Below are positions 41,989 through 51,691 of a DNA stretch of 56,585 nt, piece after piece. Positions within the stretch are counted from its first letter, which is position 1. Every line of letters starts with the position of its first letter. The notes beneath the pieces were generated by a model that was given only the letters and a program-made list of their open reading frames with translations, was not told the origin of the DNA and searched no databases. Source of the DNA: Alteromonadaceae bacterium (GTDB lineage Bacteria; Pseudomonadota; Gammaproteobacteria; Enterobacterales; Alteromonadaceae); the NCBI GenBank assembly GCA_015487235.1, contig WFQC01000022.1:1-56585 (forward strand). Direction: 5' to 3'. The translations under genes and the position numbers were made by a program.

Positions 41989-43059
41989 TTATGATGATGT
42001 TGTTATCGGCTCTGTAGATGAAGGCCAAGCATTAATAACTGCTTTCACTAAAGTCGCTAAAGGTATTGCAAAGAATACTCCCCAAAAACCCCAAAGCCCA
42101 CCAAAGAAAATTACCGCAATAATAATCGTAACAGGGTGTAAATTAACCGCTTCAGAGAAAAGTATTGGCACTAATAAATTACCATCAAGTGCCTGAATAA
42201 TGCCATAGGCGAGCATAACATAACCAAATTCTGGCCCTATTCCCCATTGAAATAAAGCAACTAAGGCAACAGGAATGGTAACAATGGTTGCGCCAACATA
42301 AGGAACCAAAACAGATAAACCAACCAAAACCCCCAATAAAACAGCATATTGTAAGCCTAAAAAGATAAAGGCAAGTGTTGTAATAATGCCGACAATTAAA
42401 ATTTCAATCACTTTACCTCGAATATAATTAAGCATTTGTTGATTCATTTCACTGCCTACTTGCTTAACTAAACGGCGTTCTTTAGGCAAAAATTGCGTAA
42501 AACTATTCAATAAAATGGCTTTATCTTTTAAAAAGAAAAACACCATTAAAGGCACTAAAATCAAATAAATAATTAACGCAACAAGATTAGAAATAGAATT
42601 AAGCGAGCCTTTGATAATGACTTCACCCCATTCAAGCAGTTTCACTTTGACTAAATTAATAAAGGTTTCGATTTGACTGGTTTGAACAATTTCAGGATAA
42701 GTTTCAGGAAGTTTTAATAAATAGTTTTCTCCTTGACTTAACATTTTAGGTATTTCTTGAAATAAATGGCTGCCTTGTTGCCAAATAACAGGCATCAACC
42801 CTAATAAGGCTACTAAAGAGATCCCTGCAAAAGTCGTTACCACTATTGTTACCGAACCAGTACGAGAAAATCCTAAATGAGTTAGTTTGTTTACGGGTAA
42901 ATCTAATAAAAAAGCAATAGCTAGCGCCACATAAACAGGCATAAGTAAATTACTTAAAAAGTAAATACATAAAAAGGCTGTAATTAGAATAACTACTAAA
43001 GTAACAGCATGGGGATCTGAAAATTTACGTTGATACCAGTTAACAAAAAACTGCACCAT
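41989..43059 (-). CDS. perM: AI-2E family transporter, PerM-like
   Basis: This 356-residue membrane protein of the AI-2E (UPF0118) family has about eight hydrophobic segments. The LFSEAVNLHPVTIIIAVIFFGG and GLWGFWGVFFAIPLATLVKA parts are typical. PerM in E. coli lies in the same bcp-perM-bepA-arsC neighbourhood. Exporters of this family are variously proposed to move small molecules or ions, so the substrate is uncertain. The ATG overlaps the upstream TusA-like gene's stop (TAATG). Confidence 0.85.
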   Translation of the reverse strand: MVQFFVNWYQRKFSDPHAVTLVVILITAFLCIYFLSNLLMPVYVALAIAFLLDLPVNKLTHLGFSRTGSVTIVVTTFAGISLVALLGLMPVIWQQGSHLFQEIPKMLSQGENYLLKLPETYPEIVQTSQIETFINLVKVKLLEWGEVIIKGSLNSISNLVALIIYLILVPLMVFFFLKDKAILLNSFTQFLPKERRLVKQVGSEMNQQMLNYIRGKVIEILIVGIITTLAFIFLGLQYAVLLGVLVGLSVLVPYVGATIVTIPVALVALFQWGIGPEFGYVMLAYGIIQALDGNLLVPILFSEAVNLHPVTIIIAVIFFGGLWGFWGVFFAIPLATLVKAVINAWPSSTEPITTSS

Positions 43060-43295
43060 TAGCTTTCCTCTTTTGCGATAATTTTTATTTCCAATGTGTG
43101 CTTATCAAGCATTGTTTCGCTCACAGGCCAATTGGGATAATATTTAGTTAAATAATTAGGGATATTTTTCATTGAACCTTTGTCTGTCAGTTTTATCAAA
43201 CAAATATCGTTAGGTTGCATTTTTTTGAGTATAACCCGTGTTTTTACCAAGGGTAACGGGCACTTATCGGTACAACCATCGTATTTATGTATCAT
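43059..43295 (-). CDS. TusA-family sulfurtransferase-like protein
   Basis: This 78-residue protein has the TusA/YeeD fold with the CPLP motif (C12) in KCPLPLVKTRVILKKM; the conserved cysteine accepts sulfur in this family. The second half (DKGSMKNIPNYLTKY) fits the alpha-beta pattern. Which process it serves, whether tRNA thiolation, sulfur trafficking or other, is not evident, and this short gene next to perM is a recurring arrangement in Alteromonadales (from memory). It is coupled to perM. Confidence 0.82.
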   Translation of the reverse strand: MIHKYDGCTDKCPLPLVKTRVILKKMQPNDICLIKLTDKGSMKNIPNYLTKYYPNWPVSETMLDKHTLEIKIIAKEES

Positions 43296-43450
43296 AAAGG
43301 GTTTTATAAATTAAATGACTAAAACAACAACTTGAGCATTATGTCATAATTGTTTTATATTGGCTTAGTGTATTTTTTCAACCATTATACCTAAATAACT
43401 TGTTTAGTGATCATTTTGTTAAGATCAATTAAGATAGACCCAAGCCCTTT

Positions 43451-43556
43451 ATACCCATGATACTTCAAGGTGCGAGTTTCAGGATGCCTGAGCGATTCAT
43501 GGTCAAGGCGCATCTTTTATTAATGGTGTTCCCTTAAAAATAGATGCAACGAAGAG
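43451..43556. repeat. Degenerate copy of the AAGGC...AACG interspersed repeat
   Basis: It begins atacccatgatacttcaagg and has AAGGC at 43505-43509, 58 bases after the first tacc, the same distance as in the other two copies. It then has a stem gcatct (43510-43514 and beyond) pairing with agatgc (43542-43547), and AACGAAG at 43548-43554. The interior shares atgg and gttccctt with the copy at 23221. The right inverted end is missing. It fills the 331-base gap before bepA together with unstructured sequence, in which I see nothing else. Confidence 0.55.
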
Positions 43557-43626
43557 CAATGAAACGACTGATAAATTCAACAGCACAAAAAGAAATAATT
43601 GCTTACAATAAAGAAATCAAAACTCA

Positions 43627-45108
43627 ATGAAAATAAATATAACGTTCTCTAAAAAAGCCTTTAAAAAGTTTGCCCTTGCAGCAGTTGTTTATTCAACACT
43701 ACACACCTCTCTTGTCACTGCGCAAGATAATGACAAAAATAAATTACCAGAGATAGGTACTTCTGCAATTAGCTCGTTATCATTAGAAAAAGAAAAGCAA
43801 ATTGGCGACATCATGATGCGTCAATTAAGAGCTTCTCAACCTATTATTCATGATCCCGTTTTAACGGAATACATTAACCATTTGGGTAATACTTTAATTA
43901 AAAATGCTCATGATGTTAATTATCAATTTGAGTTTTTTCTAATCAATCAAAAAGAGATCAATGCCTTTGCTTTTTTTGGTGGGCATGTTGGCATCCATTC
44001 AGGTTTGATCACTATGGCTGACACTGAAAGTGAATTAGCCTCAGTACTTGCTCATGAAATTTCTCATGTTACCCAGCGTCATTTGGCAAGAAAACTCGAA
44101 TCTCAACAACGCTCTCAGCCTTTAACTATGACAGCTTTAGTATCGAGTGTTTTATTAACCCTTGTTAACCCTACGGTAGGTTTTGCGGCACTAAGTACCT
44201 CTATGGCGGCATCCCAACAGCAAGGTATTAATTATACTCGTAGTAATGAAAAAGAAGCAGATCGTGTAGGTATCGCATTGCTAGCAAAAAGTGGTTTCAA
44301 CCCTCAAGGCGCGCCTACTTTTTTCAATAAGCTAGCAACTCAGTACCGCTACGCAAGTAGGCCTCCCGCTATGTTGCTGACTCATCCATTACCCAATTCT
44401 CGGATCACCGATGCTAAAAATCGCGCACAAAACTACCCTTTTAGGCCGTTAGCGCCAAGCTTAGCTTTTGAGTTAGCAAAAGCAAGAATAAAAGCACGCT
44501 ATCAAGGTTCTGCTAAAGATAATATTGCTTTTTATAAAAGCCAGTTAACTAAAAAAACTTATGCCCGAAAAGAAGCAGCACAATACGGCCTAGCAATAGC
44601 CTACTTTGAAGATAAACAATTTAACAAAGCAAAAGATATTTTATTATCTTTATTGAAAAAAGATGATAAAAATTTATTTTATATTGATTTATTATCCGAT
44701 GTGTATATTCAACTAAAGGCTTTTGATAAAGCTATAGCAATGCTTCAACAACTTAATTTGTTAATGCCAAATAATCAAGTTGTTACACTTAATTATGCCA
44801 ATGTGTTAACAGAAGCGGGTCAACTCGAACAAGCAGCTGAATTATTACAAGATTTTCTTTTAATCAAGCCAGATAACTTTATGGCTCACGATCTACTAAC
44901 AAATGTTTATACTAAACAAAAAAAACAAGCACTCATGCATATAAGCAAAGCTGAAGTGTATGCATTACTAGGAGCTTATCCTCGCGCTGTTGATGAATTA
45001 CAAACCGCTTATAACTATGTAGATAAAGATAAACCTTTACTTAAAAAGCGTATTAAAGCTAGAATTTTACAATTTCAAGAACAAGAAAATAAACTTAAAC
45101 GTTTATAA
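43627..45108 (+). CDS. bepA: Periplasmic M48 metalloprotease/chaperone BepA
   Basis: This 493-residue protein has a signal peptide (ending about residue 32), an M48 zinc-protease domain with HEISH (H143, E144, H147) in LAHEISHVTQRH and the third ligand in NEKEADRVG (E210), and C-terminal TPR repeats from about residue 310. BepA helps assemble or degrade outer-membrane proteins such as LptD. Position before arsC matches E. coli yfgC-yfgD. The start is inside AT-rich sequence with a weak ribosome binding site. Confidence 0.93.
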   Translation: MKINITFSKKAFKKFALAAVVYSTLHTSLVTAQDNDKNKLPEIGTSAISSLSLEKEKQIGDIMMRQLRASQPIIHDPVLTEYINHLGNTLIKNAHDVNYQFEFFLINQKEINAFAFFGGHVGIHSGLITMADTESELASVLAHEISHVTQRHLARKLESQQRSQPLTMTALVSSVLLTLVNPTVGFAALSTSMAASQQQGINYTRSNEKEADRVGIALLAKSGFNPQGAPTFFNKLATQYRYASRPPAMLLTHPLPNSRITDAKNRAQNYPFRPLAPSLAFELAKARIKARYQGSAKDNIAFYKSQLTKKTYARKEAAQYGLAIAYFEDKQFNKAKDILLSLLKKDDKNLFYIDLLSDVYIQLKAFDKAIAMLQQLNLLMPNNQVVTLNYANVLTEAGQLEQAAELLQDFLLIKPDNFMAHDLLTNVYTKQKKQALMHISKAEVYALLGAYPRAVDELQTAYNYVDKDKPLLKKRIKARILQFQEQENKLKRL

Positions 45109-45135
45109 ATTATATTTATTAGAGAGTTAAATTAA

Positions 45136-45486
45136 ATGCTAACTATTTACCATAACCCTAGATGTTCAAAAAGTCGTCAAACACTACAGCTTATTGAGCA
45201 AGCTAATGCTGAAGTCACGGTAGTGGAATATTTAAAAAATCCGCTGACAAAAACAGAAATTAAACAGATTTTATCACTGCTTAAGGCAAAACCTATTGAT
45301 ATTATCCGCACGAAAGAAAGTGAATTTAAAGCGCAAAATTTACAAAATGCAGATGACGACACTTTAATAGAAGCAATAGTTAATACCCCTAAATTACTAG
45401 AACGCCCTATTGTCGTTAAAAATAATAATCAAGGCTGTATTGGTAGACCTCCTGAAAATGTTTTAACTTTATTGGCAGAAGACTAA
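45136..45486 (+). CDS. arsC: ArsC-family reductase (YfgD-like)
   Basis: This 116-residue thioredoxin-fold protein has the catalytic cysteine C10 in YHNPRCSKSRQTL and the arginine-rich ERPIVVKNN segment typical of glutaredoxin-type arsenate reductases. The YfgD branch sits after bepA in many gammaproteobacteria and its arsenate role is not proven. GAGAG precedes the ATG. It starts 27 bases after bepA and is followed after 3 bases by a DUF2069 gene. Confidence 0.9.
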   Translation: MLTIYHNPRCSKSRQTLQLIEQANAEVTVVEYLKNPLTKTEIKQILSLLKAKPIDIIRTKESEFKAQNLQNADDDTLIEAIVNTPKLLERPIVVKNNNQGCIGRPPENVLTLLAED

Positions 45487-45489
45487 CCG

Positions 45490-45915
45490 ATGTCACCTCA
45501 ACCTCAACAACCAACTAAACAGCTTATAAATAATAGGCTGTTTAGTACACAGCAATTAAAATACATTACCTTAGCCGCCTATTTGGGTTTACTTATTTTT
45601 ATGCCTTTATGGCTTATAGTCTTAAATCCTAGCTCAATGTCTCCTTGGCTATCATTAACCTTATTCACCTTACCTTTACTATTACCTATGCGCGGTTTGC
45701 TAAAAGGTGAGCCTTACACGTATGCTTGGAGTAACTTTATTCTCATGATCTACTTCTTGCATAGTTTAACCACTTTGTGGGTGTCAAAAAGTGATCTTAT
45801 TTGGGCATCAATTGAACTATTTTTAACAAGTATCATGTTTTTAGCGGGCAGCTATTATGCAAAATATCGTGGTCAAGAGTTAGGGCTAAGTATTCGAAAA
45901 AAGCAAAAGCACTAA
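45490..45915 (+). CDS. DUF2069 inner-membrane protein
   Basis: This 141-residue protein has about four transmembrane helices, with the conserved PLLLPMRGLLKGEPYTYAW in the middle, typical of DUF2069. Function unknown. It follows arsC closely and is probably co-transcribed with bepA-arsC. Confidence 0.82.
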   Translation: MSPQPQQPTKQLINNRLFSTQQLKYITLAAYLGLLIFMPLWLIVLNPSSMSPWLSLTLFTLPLLLPMRGLLKGEPYTYAWSNFILMIYFLHSLTTLWVSKSDLIWASIELFLTSIMFLAGSYYAKYRGQELGLSIRKKQKH

Positions 45916-45959
45916 ACTAAAGCATGTTAACTGTAAATGCAGTAACATAAGGATATAAA

Positions 45960-47849
45960 ATGAGAGCAGCATATAACTTAATTGGTTTAACCCTTACGCT
46001 ATTGTTAGCGGCTTGTGGTGGTTCATCAACAACAAATGATAGTGTTCCTATTGTACCCGATGAAACGACTATTATTGCCATTGATACTGATTTACAAACA
46101 GGTCAAGCGGTAGAGTTAATTTTATATGCGCCAAGTGAGAATATTAGTGATATAAGCTGGCAACAAACTGCTGGTGAGCCAGTTAATTTTTTAGCCTCAA
46201 ACAGTAAGGTTATTGCTTTTACACCTGAAAGTGCGGGCGATTATAGCTTTTCAGTAACGTTTAATAATGGCAGTGGAACACAAACCCTAACGCACCGTAT
46301 TACTGTAGGCAGTAATACCAGTTTACTTAGTGCTCGCCTAGGGCATGCCGTATTAGAAGGCAATAAGGTGTCATTACGAGCTTGGCTAGCAGAAGGGCTT
46401 ACAGCAAGCTCAGTGACTTGGCAGCAAATATCAGGGCCTAAAGTTAATTTCAATGATTATACCGCTGGAGATCTCGCCGTTTTCTTTAATGCCCCCAATG
46501 TTAGCAAAGATGAAGTCGTGCAATTTAAATTACAAGCGAGCGATGGCACAACAACCTATACCGATACTATGGCTATTTTAATAGAAAATGCGCCTCAAAT
46601 TTCAGGTAGTGCCTACTTTAAAGACAGAATAGCGCGTGTTTATCCCTATGATCCCAATTCACCGTATGCCAATAATTTAGTACGCTGTACCTATAGCAAT
46701 AGCTTGACAAGTTCTTGTCAATTAGGTGATTTACCTTTAATAGCCCAACAATCATCAGCTCCAACTGTTGATGATATTATGTCAAGAGTGGTAGTTTCTC
46801 ATCAATGGATGGGCGATCGTTTTAAAGCCTTTTTAGAAAACTACGACACTAATAACGATTTTAAAAATTTACTTAGAGCAACTACCGCCATAGTGATCTC
46901 TTATGACGTTCGTCCTTCTTTTTATTGGTCAGCAACAGGCGCTATTTACCTTGATGCAAATAACTTTTGGTTAACGCCTGATGAGCGCGACACAATAAAT
47001 GAAGCTCCTGATTACCGTTCTGCTTTTGGCAAAGAATTACAATTTGTTATGCCTTGGCGTTATGTAAAAAATAATAATTATGTTACTCGCTACATTGCAC
47101 CAGAAGAACGTATTACTCGTCAAATGGAAGATGGATTATATCGATTAACCTCTTTATTATTTCATGAACTAGCACATGCGAATGATTTTTTCCCTAGTAG
47201 CGAATGGAATAGCCATAATAGTAGTACCCGTATTCTCGATGCCGCACAAGCAACAAACCTAGAATCAGATGGTCTGGCTTTACTATACCCGTTACAAAGT
47301 GAAGAGATGCGCAGCTTAGCGCAAGTAAGCTTTCAAGGAGCAACAGCAACCGAAACACAAAAAAATTATTTACCTAGCGATATTTCTTTCTTTTTCAGTA
47401 ATGACAAGGCAACCGATTATTACAATTATTCAAGCCTTCGAGAAGATTATGCGATGTTATTCGATGAGGTAATGATGTACACGCGTTATCAAATTCAACG
47501 AGACGTTGCCGTAACCAATCGCCCTATAGGAGATAACATTAGCGCAGTAGATTATATTGTAGACTGGGGACAACGTAGCCGAGTTGGTGAAACTGAAATT
47601 AAACCTCGAGCACAGTATGTACTTGAGCGCGTATTACCTGAACTAGATGCCACCACAGTAATTAATGCACTACCAACACCTACCGCGATGATATCAGGGA
47701 AAAATTGGCGCGAGAATTTGATCTTAAATTCAATACCTCAACCACTAAGTAAATCTTTTGCTCAAAAAACACAATCAGTATTATCTAGTGACAATAAGCG
47801 CCCGGTAATAGAATGGCAGTATTATCATCAGCCACTACCTAGTCATTAA
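45960..47849 (+). CDS. Unrecognised lipoprotein with two PKD-like repeats and a HELAH zincin motif
   Basis: This 629-residue protein has a lipoprotein signal with lipobox LLAAC (Cys19). Two similar beta-rich repeats follow (about 36-117 and 120-210), each with a WQQ...G..VNF block (DISWQQTAGEPVNF and SVTWQQISGPKVNF), resembling PKD/REJ-type domains. A larger C-terminal domain contains HELAH (402-406) in LLFHELAHANDFFP and a possible third ligand E495 in LREDYAMLFDEV. I do not recognise the family. It could be a surface or periplasmic zinc protease or an inactive relative; a function should not be assumed. Confidence 0.7.
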   Translation: MRAAYNLIGLTLTLLLAACGGSSTTNDSVPIVPDETTIIAIDTDLQTGQAVELILYAPSENISDISWQQTAGEPVNFLASNSKVIAFTPESAGDYSFSVTFNNGSGTQTLTHRITVGSNTSLLSARLGHAVLEGNKVSLRAWLAEGLTASSVTWQQISGPKVNFNDYTAGDLAVFFNAPNVSKDEVVQFKLQASDGTTTYTDTMAILIENAPQISGSAYFKDRIARVYPYDPNSPYANNLVRCTYSNSLTSSCQLGDLPLIAQQSSAPTVDDIMSRVVVSHQWMGDRFKAFLENYDTNNDFKNLLRATTAIVISYDVRPSFYWSATGAIYLDANNFWLTPDERDTINEAPDYRSAFGKELQFVMPWRYVKNNNYVTRYIAPEERITRQMEDGLYRLTSLLFHELAHANDFFPSSEWNSHNSSTRILDAAQATNLESDGLALLYPLQSEEMRSLAQVSFQGATATETQKNYLPSDISFFFSNDKATDYYNYSSLREDYAMLFDEVMMYTRYQIQRDVAVTNRPIGDNISAVDYIVDWGQRSRVGETEIKPRAQYVLERVLPELDATTVINALPTPTAMISGKNWRENLILNSIPQPLSKSFAQKTQSVLSSDNKRPVIEWQYYHQPLPSH

Positions 47850-47918
47850 AAGCAGCAACCTAATAGCATGGGCTTTTGGTCATTATGGTTTGTCTTGTTC
47901 TGAAATGTGTTTACACAT

Positions 47919-48650
47919 TTAGGGCTTTAAAAATAAAACTTCTTTGATAAAAGGAATGGTGATTTTACGCTGTTCTCTTATCGAGGCTTGATCTAACTTA
48001 TCTAAGCAGGCGATTAAGTCGGTCATCTCGCGGCTTAAACGATTAAATAAAAACTTAACCGCATCATCTTGCAATACTAATCCTCTTTGCATTGCCCTGC
48101 CCTGAATTGCCTGCATTTTTTCTTCGTCTGTCAAAGGTTTTAACTGTTCAACAATTCCCCAACTTAATCGTGACTTTAAATCAGGTAAAGAAAAAGGTAA
48201 CTGTTGTACACTTTGACTTCCCGTGATCAATAAAAAGTGATCTTGTTCTATCATACGATTAAATAAGTCAAATACTGCTTGTTGCCAAAGATCATCTCCT
48301 TGAATCAGCTCAATATCATCAAGACATACAACATCTATTTGCTCTAAGCCCTCTAAAAGCTCGACAGATAAATGTTTTAACTCAGAAAATGATAAACATA
48401 CAGACGACTTATTTTCAGTACTAGCCAGTGCACAACAAGCATGTAAAAGATGCGACTTACCCACCCCACGTTGGCCGAATAAGTAAACACTTTTGATACT
48501 GGGATGAACCATTGTATTTTCACCATCAACCGATGAAATAAGTTGCCTTAAGCGGCTAACAACAGCAAGGTTAGTTTTGCCAAAATAGCTTGAAAAGGTT
48601 TCATCATCAGGTAATTGTACCGCTAATGGAAGTTGGCTAGTTGCTTTCAT
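47919..48650 (-). CDS. hda: DnaA regulatory inactivator Hda
   Basis: This 243-residue DnaA-like AAA+ protein stimulates ATP hydrolysis by DnaA on the sliding clamp, preventing over-initiation. It has the N-terminal clamp-binding region (QLPLAVQLPDDETFSSYFG), Walker A-like GQRGVGKSHLLHA, and Walker B VCLDDIELI, with the arginine-finger region near LKSRLSWG. No DnaA DNA-binding domain is present. It follows the DUF2066 gene by 9 bases and is likely co-transcribed with it. Confidence 0.94.
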   Translation of the reverse strand: MKATSQLPLAVQLPDDETFSSYFGKTNLAVVSRLRQLISSVDGENTMVHPSIKSVYLFGQRGVGKSHLLHACCALASTENKSSVCLSFSELKHLSVELLEGLEQIDVVCLDDIELIQGDDLWQQAVFDLFNRMIEQDHFLLITGSQSVQQLPFSLPDLKSRLSWGIVEQLKPLTDEEKMQAIQGRAMQRGLVLQDDAVKFLFNRLSREMTDLIACLDKLDQASIREQRKITIPFIKEVLFLKP

Positions 48651-48659
48651 AATTAACGA

Positions 48660-49760
48660 TCACTCTTCCCAATAAAAAACAGGCACACTGTCATTATCAG
48701 CTTTCATCAGAGGATCAATATATTGACGCAAAGATTTATTAAGTTTTAACGATGCTAATAAGGTTTGTTTACTGCCCAGTAAGTTTAAACGAAAACGACG
48801 ATTCTCACCTTGAGCGCTAATAAGTTGCACAGACGCTACCGACGATAAATTCTTTAAAAAATCAAAAACTTCAACATAACTAGCCAAAGAACGAATATTA
48901 GCAACATCGATATCAACTTGATGAGAATCATTCACATTAAGTGCATAATATTGATAAATTTCTTGCGTCATATCTTTCAAGGCTTGTTCAAATAAAACAA
49001 CTTTATTATTACCTTGATAACGATGTGTTTGAGTGCCATGTGTTAATACTTGCCCCGGTGTAAATAACCGCCAATCTAAAACATAATGTTGTTGCTGACA
49101 CAAAATATCACACTGCTTGCTATCAAAAAATTCTGTCGGTAATAGACTGCTATTCGATATTCGAAAAATCACGATAGCTTCCGCTTGATAACGCTCTGAA
49201 GCAACTTTTATCGGCGCAATAAAACGCCCCCAAACATCAGCAATAGACAAGGTTTCAACATCTGTTAAATCCATTACTGGTAAACTAATTGGTAAACCTC
49301 GCTGTTGTGAGAACGCCTGCACAATTTGCGGTAAAGGCGATGCCGACGACTCAGCAAGAATTTGTCGTGTTAATCCCGACTCTTCCACAAGCCACAATAA
49401 CACTTGTGGACGCAAATTCCCCCATAAAGATAAGCCTGCTTGGTAAAATAAATTATTGACTTTATCTTCATCAAATTGAGCAACTAATACCGTATGCTTT
49501 TTTTCTCGTTGGTAGCTAAACTGCGCAATAAATTTTTGATAATTTTTCAACGCTTTTTTTATTTCACTATTTTGTAGAACAGATTCTTGACCACCCACTT
49601 TCAGTAAAACTTGACGCATTGCTTGTTTGAGCGCTTTATTTTTCTCTGCTAAGGCTTGAGAGCTAACCACAACTTTTGCTTGATATAAATCAGTTACCTC
49701 AACCGCATTAACGGTTGAAACTAGCAATAACATCCCCAGTAATTTCAAGAATCTAAGCAT
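48660..49760 (-). CDS. DUF2066 protein with signal peptide
   Basis: This protein of about 366 residues has a signal peptide (MLRFLKLLGMLLLVSTVNA) and the DUF2066 N-terminal block ALKQAMRQVLLKVGGQ, common in gammaproteobacterial genes next to hda. It is likely periplasmic; function unknown. An upstream GTG at 49769 is in frame, but the ATG at 49760 gives a cleaner signal peptide. No clear ribosome binding site is seen in the GT-rich leader. Confidence 0.82.
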   Translation of the reverse strand: MLRFLKLLGMLLLVSTVNAVEVTDLYQAKVVVSSQALAEKNKALKQAMRQVLLKVGGQESVLQNSEIKKALKNYQKFIAQFSYQREKKHTVLVAQFDEDKVNNLFYQAGLSLWGNLRPQVLLWLVEESGLTRQILAESSASPLPQIVQAFSQQRGLPISLPVMDLTDVETLSIADVWGRFIAPIKVASERYQAEAIVIFRISNSSLLPTEFFDSKQCDILCQQQHYVLDWRLFTPGQVLTHGTQTHRYQGNNKVVLFEQALKDMTQEIYQYYALNVNDSHQVDIDVANIRSLASYVEVFDFLKNLSSVASVQLISAQGENRRFRLNLLGSKQTLLASLKLNKSLRQYIDPLMKADNDSVPVFYWEE

Positions 49761-49934
49761 AAAACACACACACTATTATTGAATATTTAAATATTAACAT
49801 AATGATATGTTTCCACCTATATGAAAAAGCACTTGAAAATAATTTCTTTTAAATATTTTATCCAAAGGCTGGCGCTGATAGAATATGCGCTTTTAAAAAT
49901 CGTTAAAATAACCAATCATATTTAGAGGTTTCCT

Positions 49935-50987
49935 GTGAGCGAACAAAAACAGTCGTTAAGCTATAAAGACGCTGGTGTCGATATCGATGCTGGTAATGCC
50001 TTAGTTGAAAATATAAAAGGGGCTGTAAAGCGTACTACTCGCCCTGAAGTCATTGGCGGTTTAGGAGGCTTCGGCTCAGTTTGTCAGCTACCTACAGGCT
50101 ACAAAGAACCAGTATTAGTAGCAGGAACCGATGGTGTTGGTACAAAATTACGCTTAGCGATTGATTTAGCCAAACATGACACCGTAGGTATTGACCTTGT
50201 TGCTATGTGCGTAAATGATTTAATTGTACAAGGGGCTGAACCTTTATTCTTTTTAGATTATTACGCCACGGCAAAACTCGATGTTGATATTGCCTCAGCC
50301 GTAGTTGAAGGCATTGCTGAAGGCTGTATTCAAGCAGGTTGTGCCTTAGTTGGAGGCGAAACAGCAGAAATGCCAGGTATGTATCACCAAGGTGATTACG
50401 ATATAGCTGGCTTTTGCGTTGGTATAGCTGAAAAATCACGTTTACTCGATGGCAATAAAGTTGCAGCGGGAGATCAGCTCATAGCACTTGCCTCTTCAGG
50501 CCCTCACTCAAATGGTTTTTCACTTATCCGCAAAGTACTTGAAATTAATAACACTGATACCAACGAATTTCTTGCTGATAAACCGCTTGCTCAACATTTA
50601 TTAGAGCCAACCAAAATTTATGTAAAATCAGTTTTAGCCTTAATGCAGTCTGTCGATGTGCATGCTTTATCGCATATTACAGGTGGTGGTTTTTGGGAAA
50701 ATATTCCACGCGTTTTACCTAGCAATGCCCAAGCCGTTATCAAAGGTAAAAGTTGGCAATGGCCTGCTATTTTTAGTTGGTTACAAGAAAAAGGCAATAT
50801 TAGCACACATGAAATGTATCGTACCTTTAACTGCGGCGTTGGTATGATATTGGTTGTTCCTGCTGATAAAGTTGACCAAAGCCTTGCTATTTTAACTGAA
50901 CACGGCGAGCAAGCATGGCACATTGGCGCTATAACCGATAAACCTGAACATGCCGAACAAGTTATTATTAACGATATTGAGGCATAA
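49935..50987 (+). CDS. purM: Phosphoribosylformylglycinamidine cyclo-ligase
   Basis: This 350-residue enzyme makes aminoimidazole ribotide in purine synthesis, using ATP. It has the [16 protein letters not shown] start, [27 protein letters not shown] and the [19 protein letters not shown] region, all typical. The start is a GTG at 49935 with GAGG upstream. It is co-transcribed with purN, which follows after 3 bases, as in E. coli. Confidence 0.97.
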   Translation: MSEQKQSLSYKDAGVDIDAGNALVENIKGAVKRTTRPEVIGGLGGFGSVCQLPTGYKEPVLVAGTDGVGTKLRLAIDLAKHDTVGIDLVAMCVNDLIVQGAEPLFFLDYYATAKLDVDIASAVVEGIAEGCIQAGCALVGGETAEMPGMYHQGDYDIAGFCVGIAEKSRLLDGNKVAAGDQLIALASSGPHSNGFSLIRKVLEINNTDTNEFLADKPLAQHLLEPTKIYVKSVLALMQSVDVHALSHITGGGFWENIPRVLPSNAQAVIKGKSWQWPAIFSWLQEKGNISTHEMYRTFNCGVGMILVVPADKVDQSLAILTEHGEQAWHIGAITDKPEHAEQVIINDIEA

Positions 50988-50990
50988 CCC

Positions 50991-51656
50991 TTGACGACCA
51001 CTAAAGACTCCACAAAAAAAAGCATTGTTGTTTTAATTTCTGGTGGTGGTACTAATTTGCAGGCAATTATTGATGCCTGTAAATTAGGAGAAATCCCCGC
51101 TGATGTTGTTGCTGTGATCTCAAACAAAGCGAATGTTTATGGTTTAGAACGTGCAACTAGAGCGGGTATTGCAAATAAAGTACTCTCACATAAAAATTTT
51201 GCTACACGTGAAGATTATGACCAAGCTCTCGTTGCTGCAATTGATGAATTTAACCCTGATTTAGTCGTACTTGCTGGCTTTATGCGTATACTTACCCCGT
51301 ATTTTGTGCAACACTTTTCAGGAAAATTATTGAACATTCATCCCTCTTTGTTGCCTAAGTACCAAGGTCTAAATACTCATCAACGAGCAATAGACGCAAA
51401 AGACACTGAACACGGTGTTAGTGTACATTTTGTCACAGAAGAGCTTGACGGCGGCCCAGTTATTCTACAAGCTAAGGTACCTATCTTTGCACAAGATACA
51501 GCAGACGATTTAGCAAGTAGAGTACATGAACAAGAGCACCGCATTTATCCTTTAGTTATAAAGTGGTTTTGTCAGGGACGATTAAAAATGCAAAATGAGC
51601 AAGCTATATTAGACAATAATATATTGCCTGCTAGCGGCTATGCTAACGATGAGTAG
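50991..51656 (+). CDS. purN: Phosphoribosylglycinamide formyltransferase
   Basis: This 221-residue enzyme transfers a formyl group from 10-formyl-tetrahydrofolate to GAR. The motifs VVLISGGGTNLQAIIDAC, AGFMRILTPYFV and LLNIHPSLLPKYQG with the HGVSVHFVTEELDGGPVI block are characteristic. The start is a TTG at 50991, preceded by GAGG within the end of purM. It follows purM by 3 bases. Confidence 0.97.
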   Translation: MTTTKDSTKKSIVVLISGGGTNLQAIIDACKLGEIPADVVAVISNKANVYGLERATRAGIANKVLSHKNFATREDYDQALVAAIDEFNPDLVVLAGFMRILTPYFVQHFSGKLLNIHPSLLPKYQGLNTHQRAIDAKDTEHGVSVHFVTEELDGGPVILQAKVPIFAQDTADDLASRVHEQEHRIYPLVIKWFCQGRLKMQNEQAILDNNILPASGYANDE

Positions 51657-51691
51657 CTTAGTAATGGTAAAGTAACAATAAAAGGTTTTTT

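Noticed and set aside
50618-51127. Minus-strand open reading frame of 169 codons across purM and purN
   Set aside because: It is antisense to two well-supported purine genes, and its composition looks like a shadow of their codon use.
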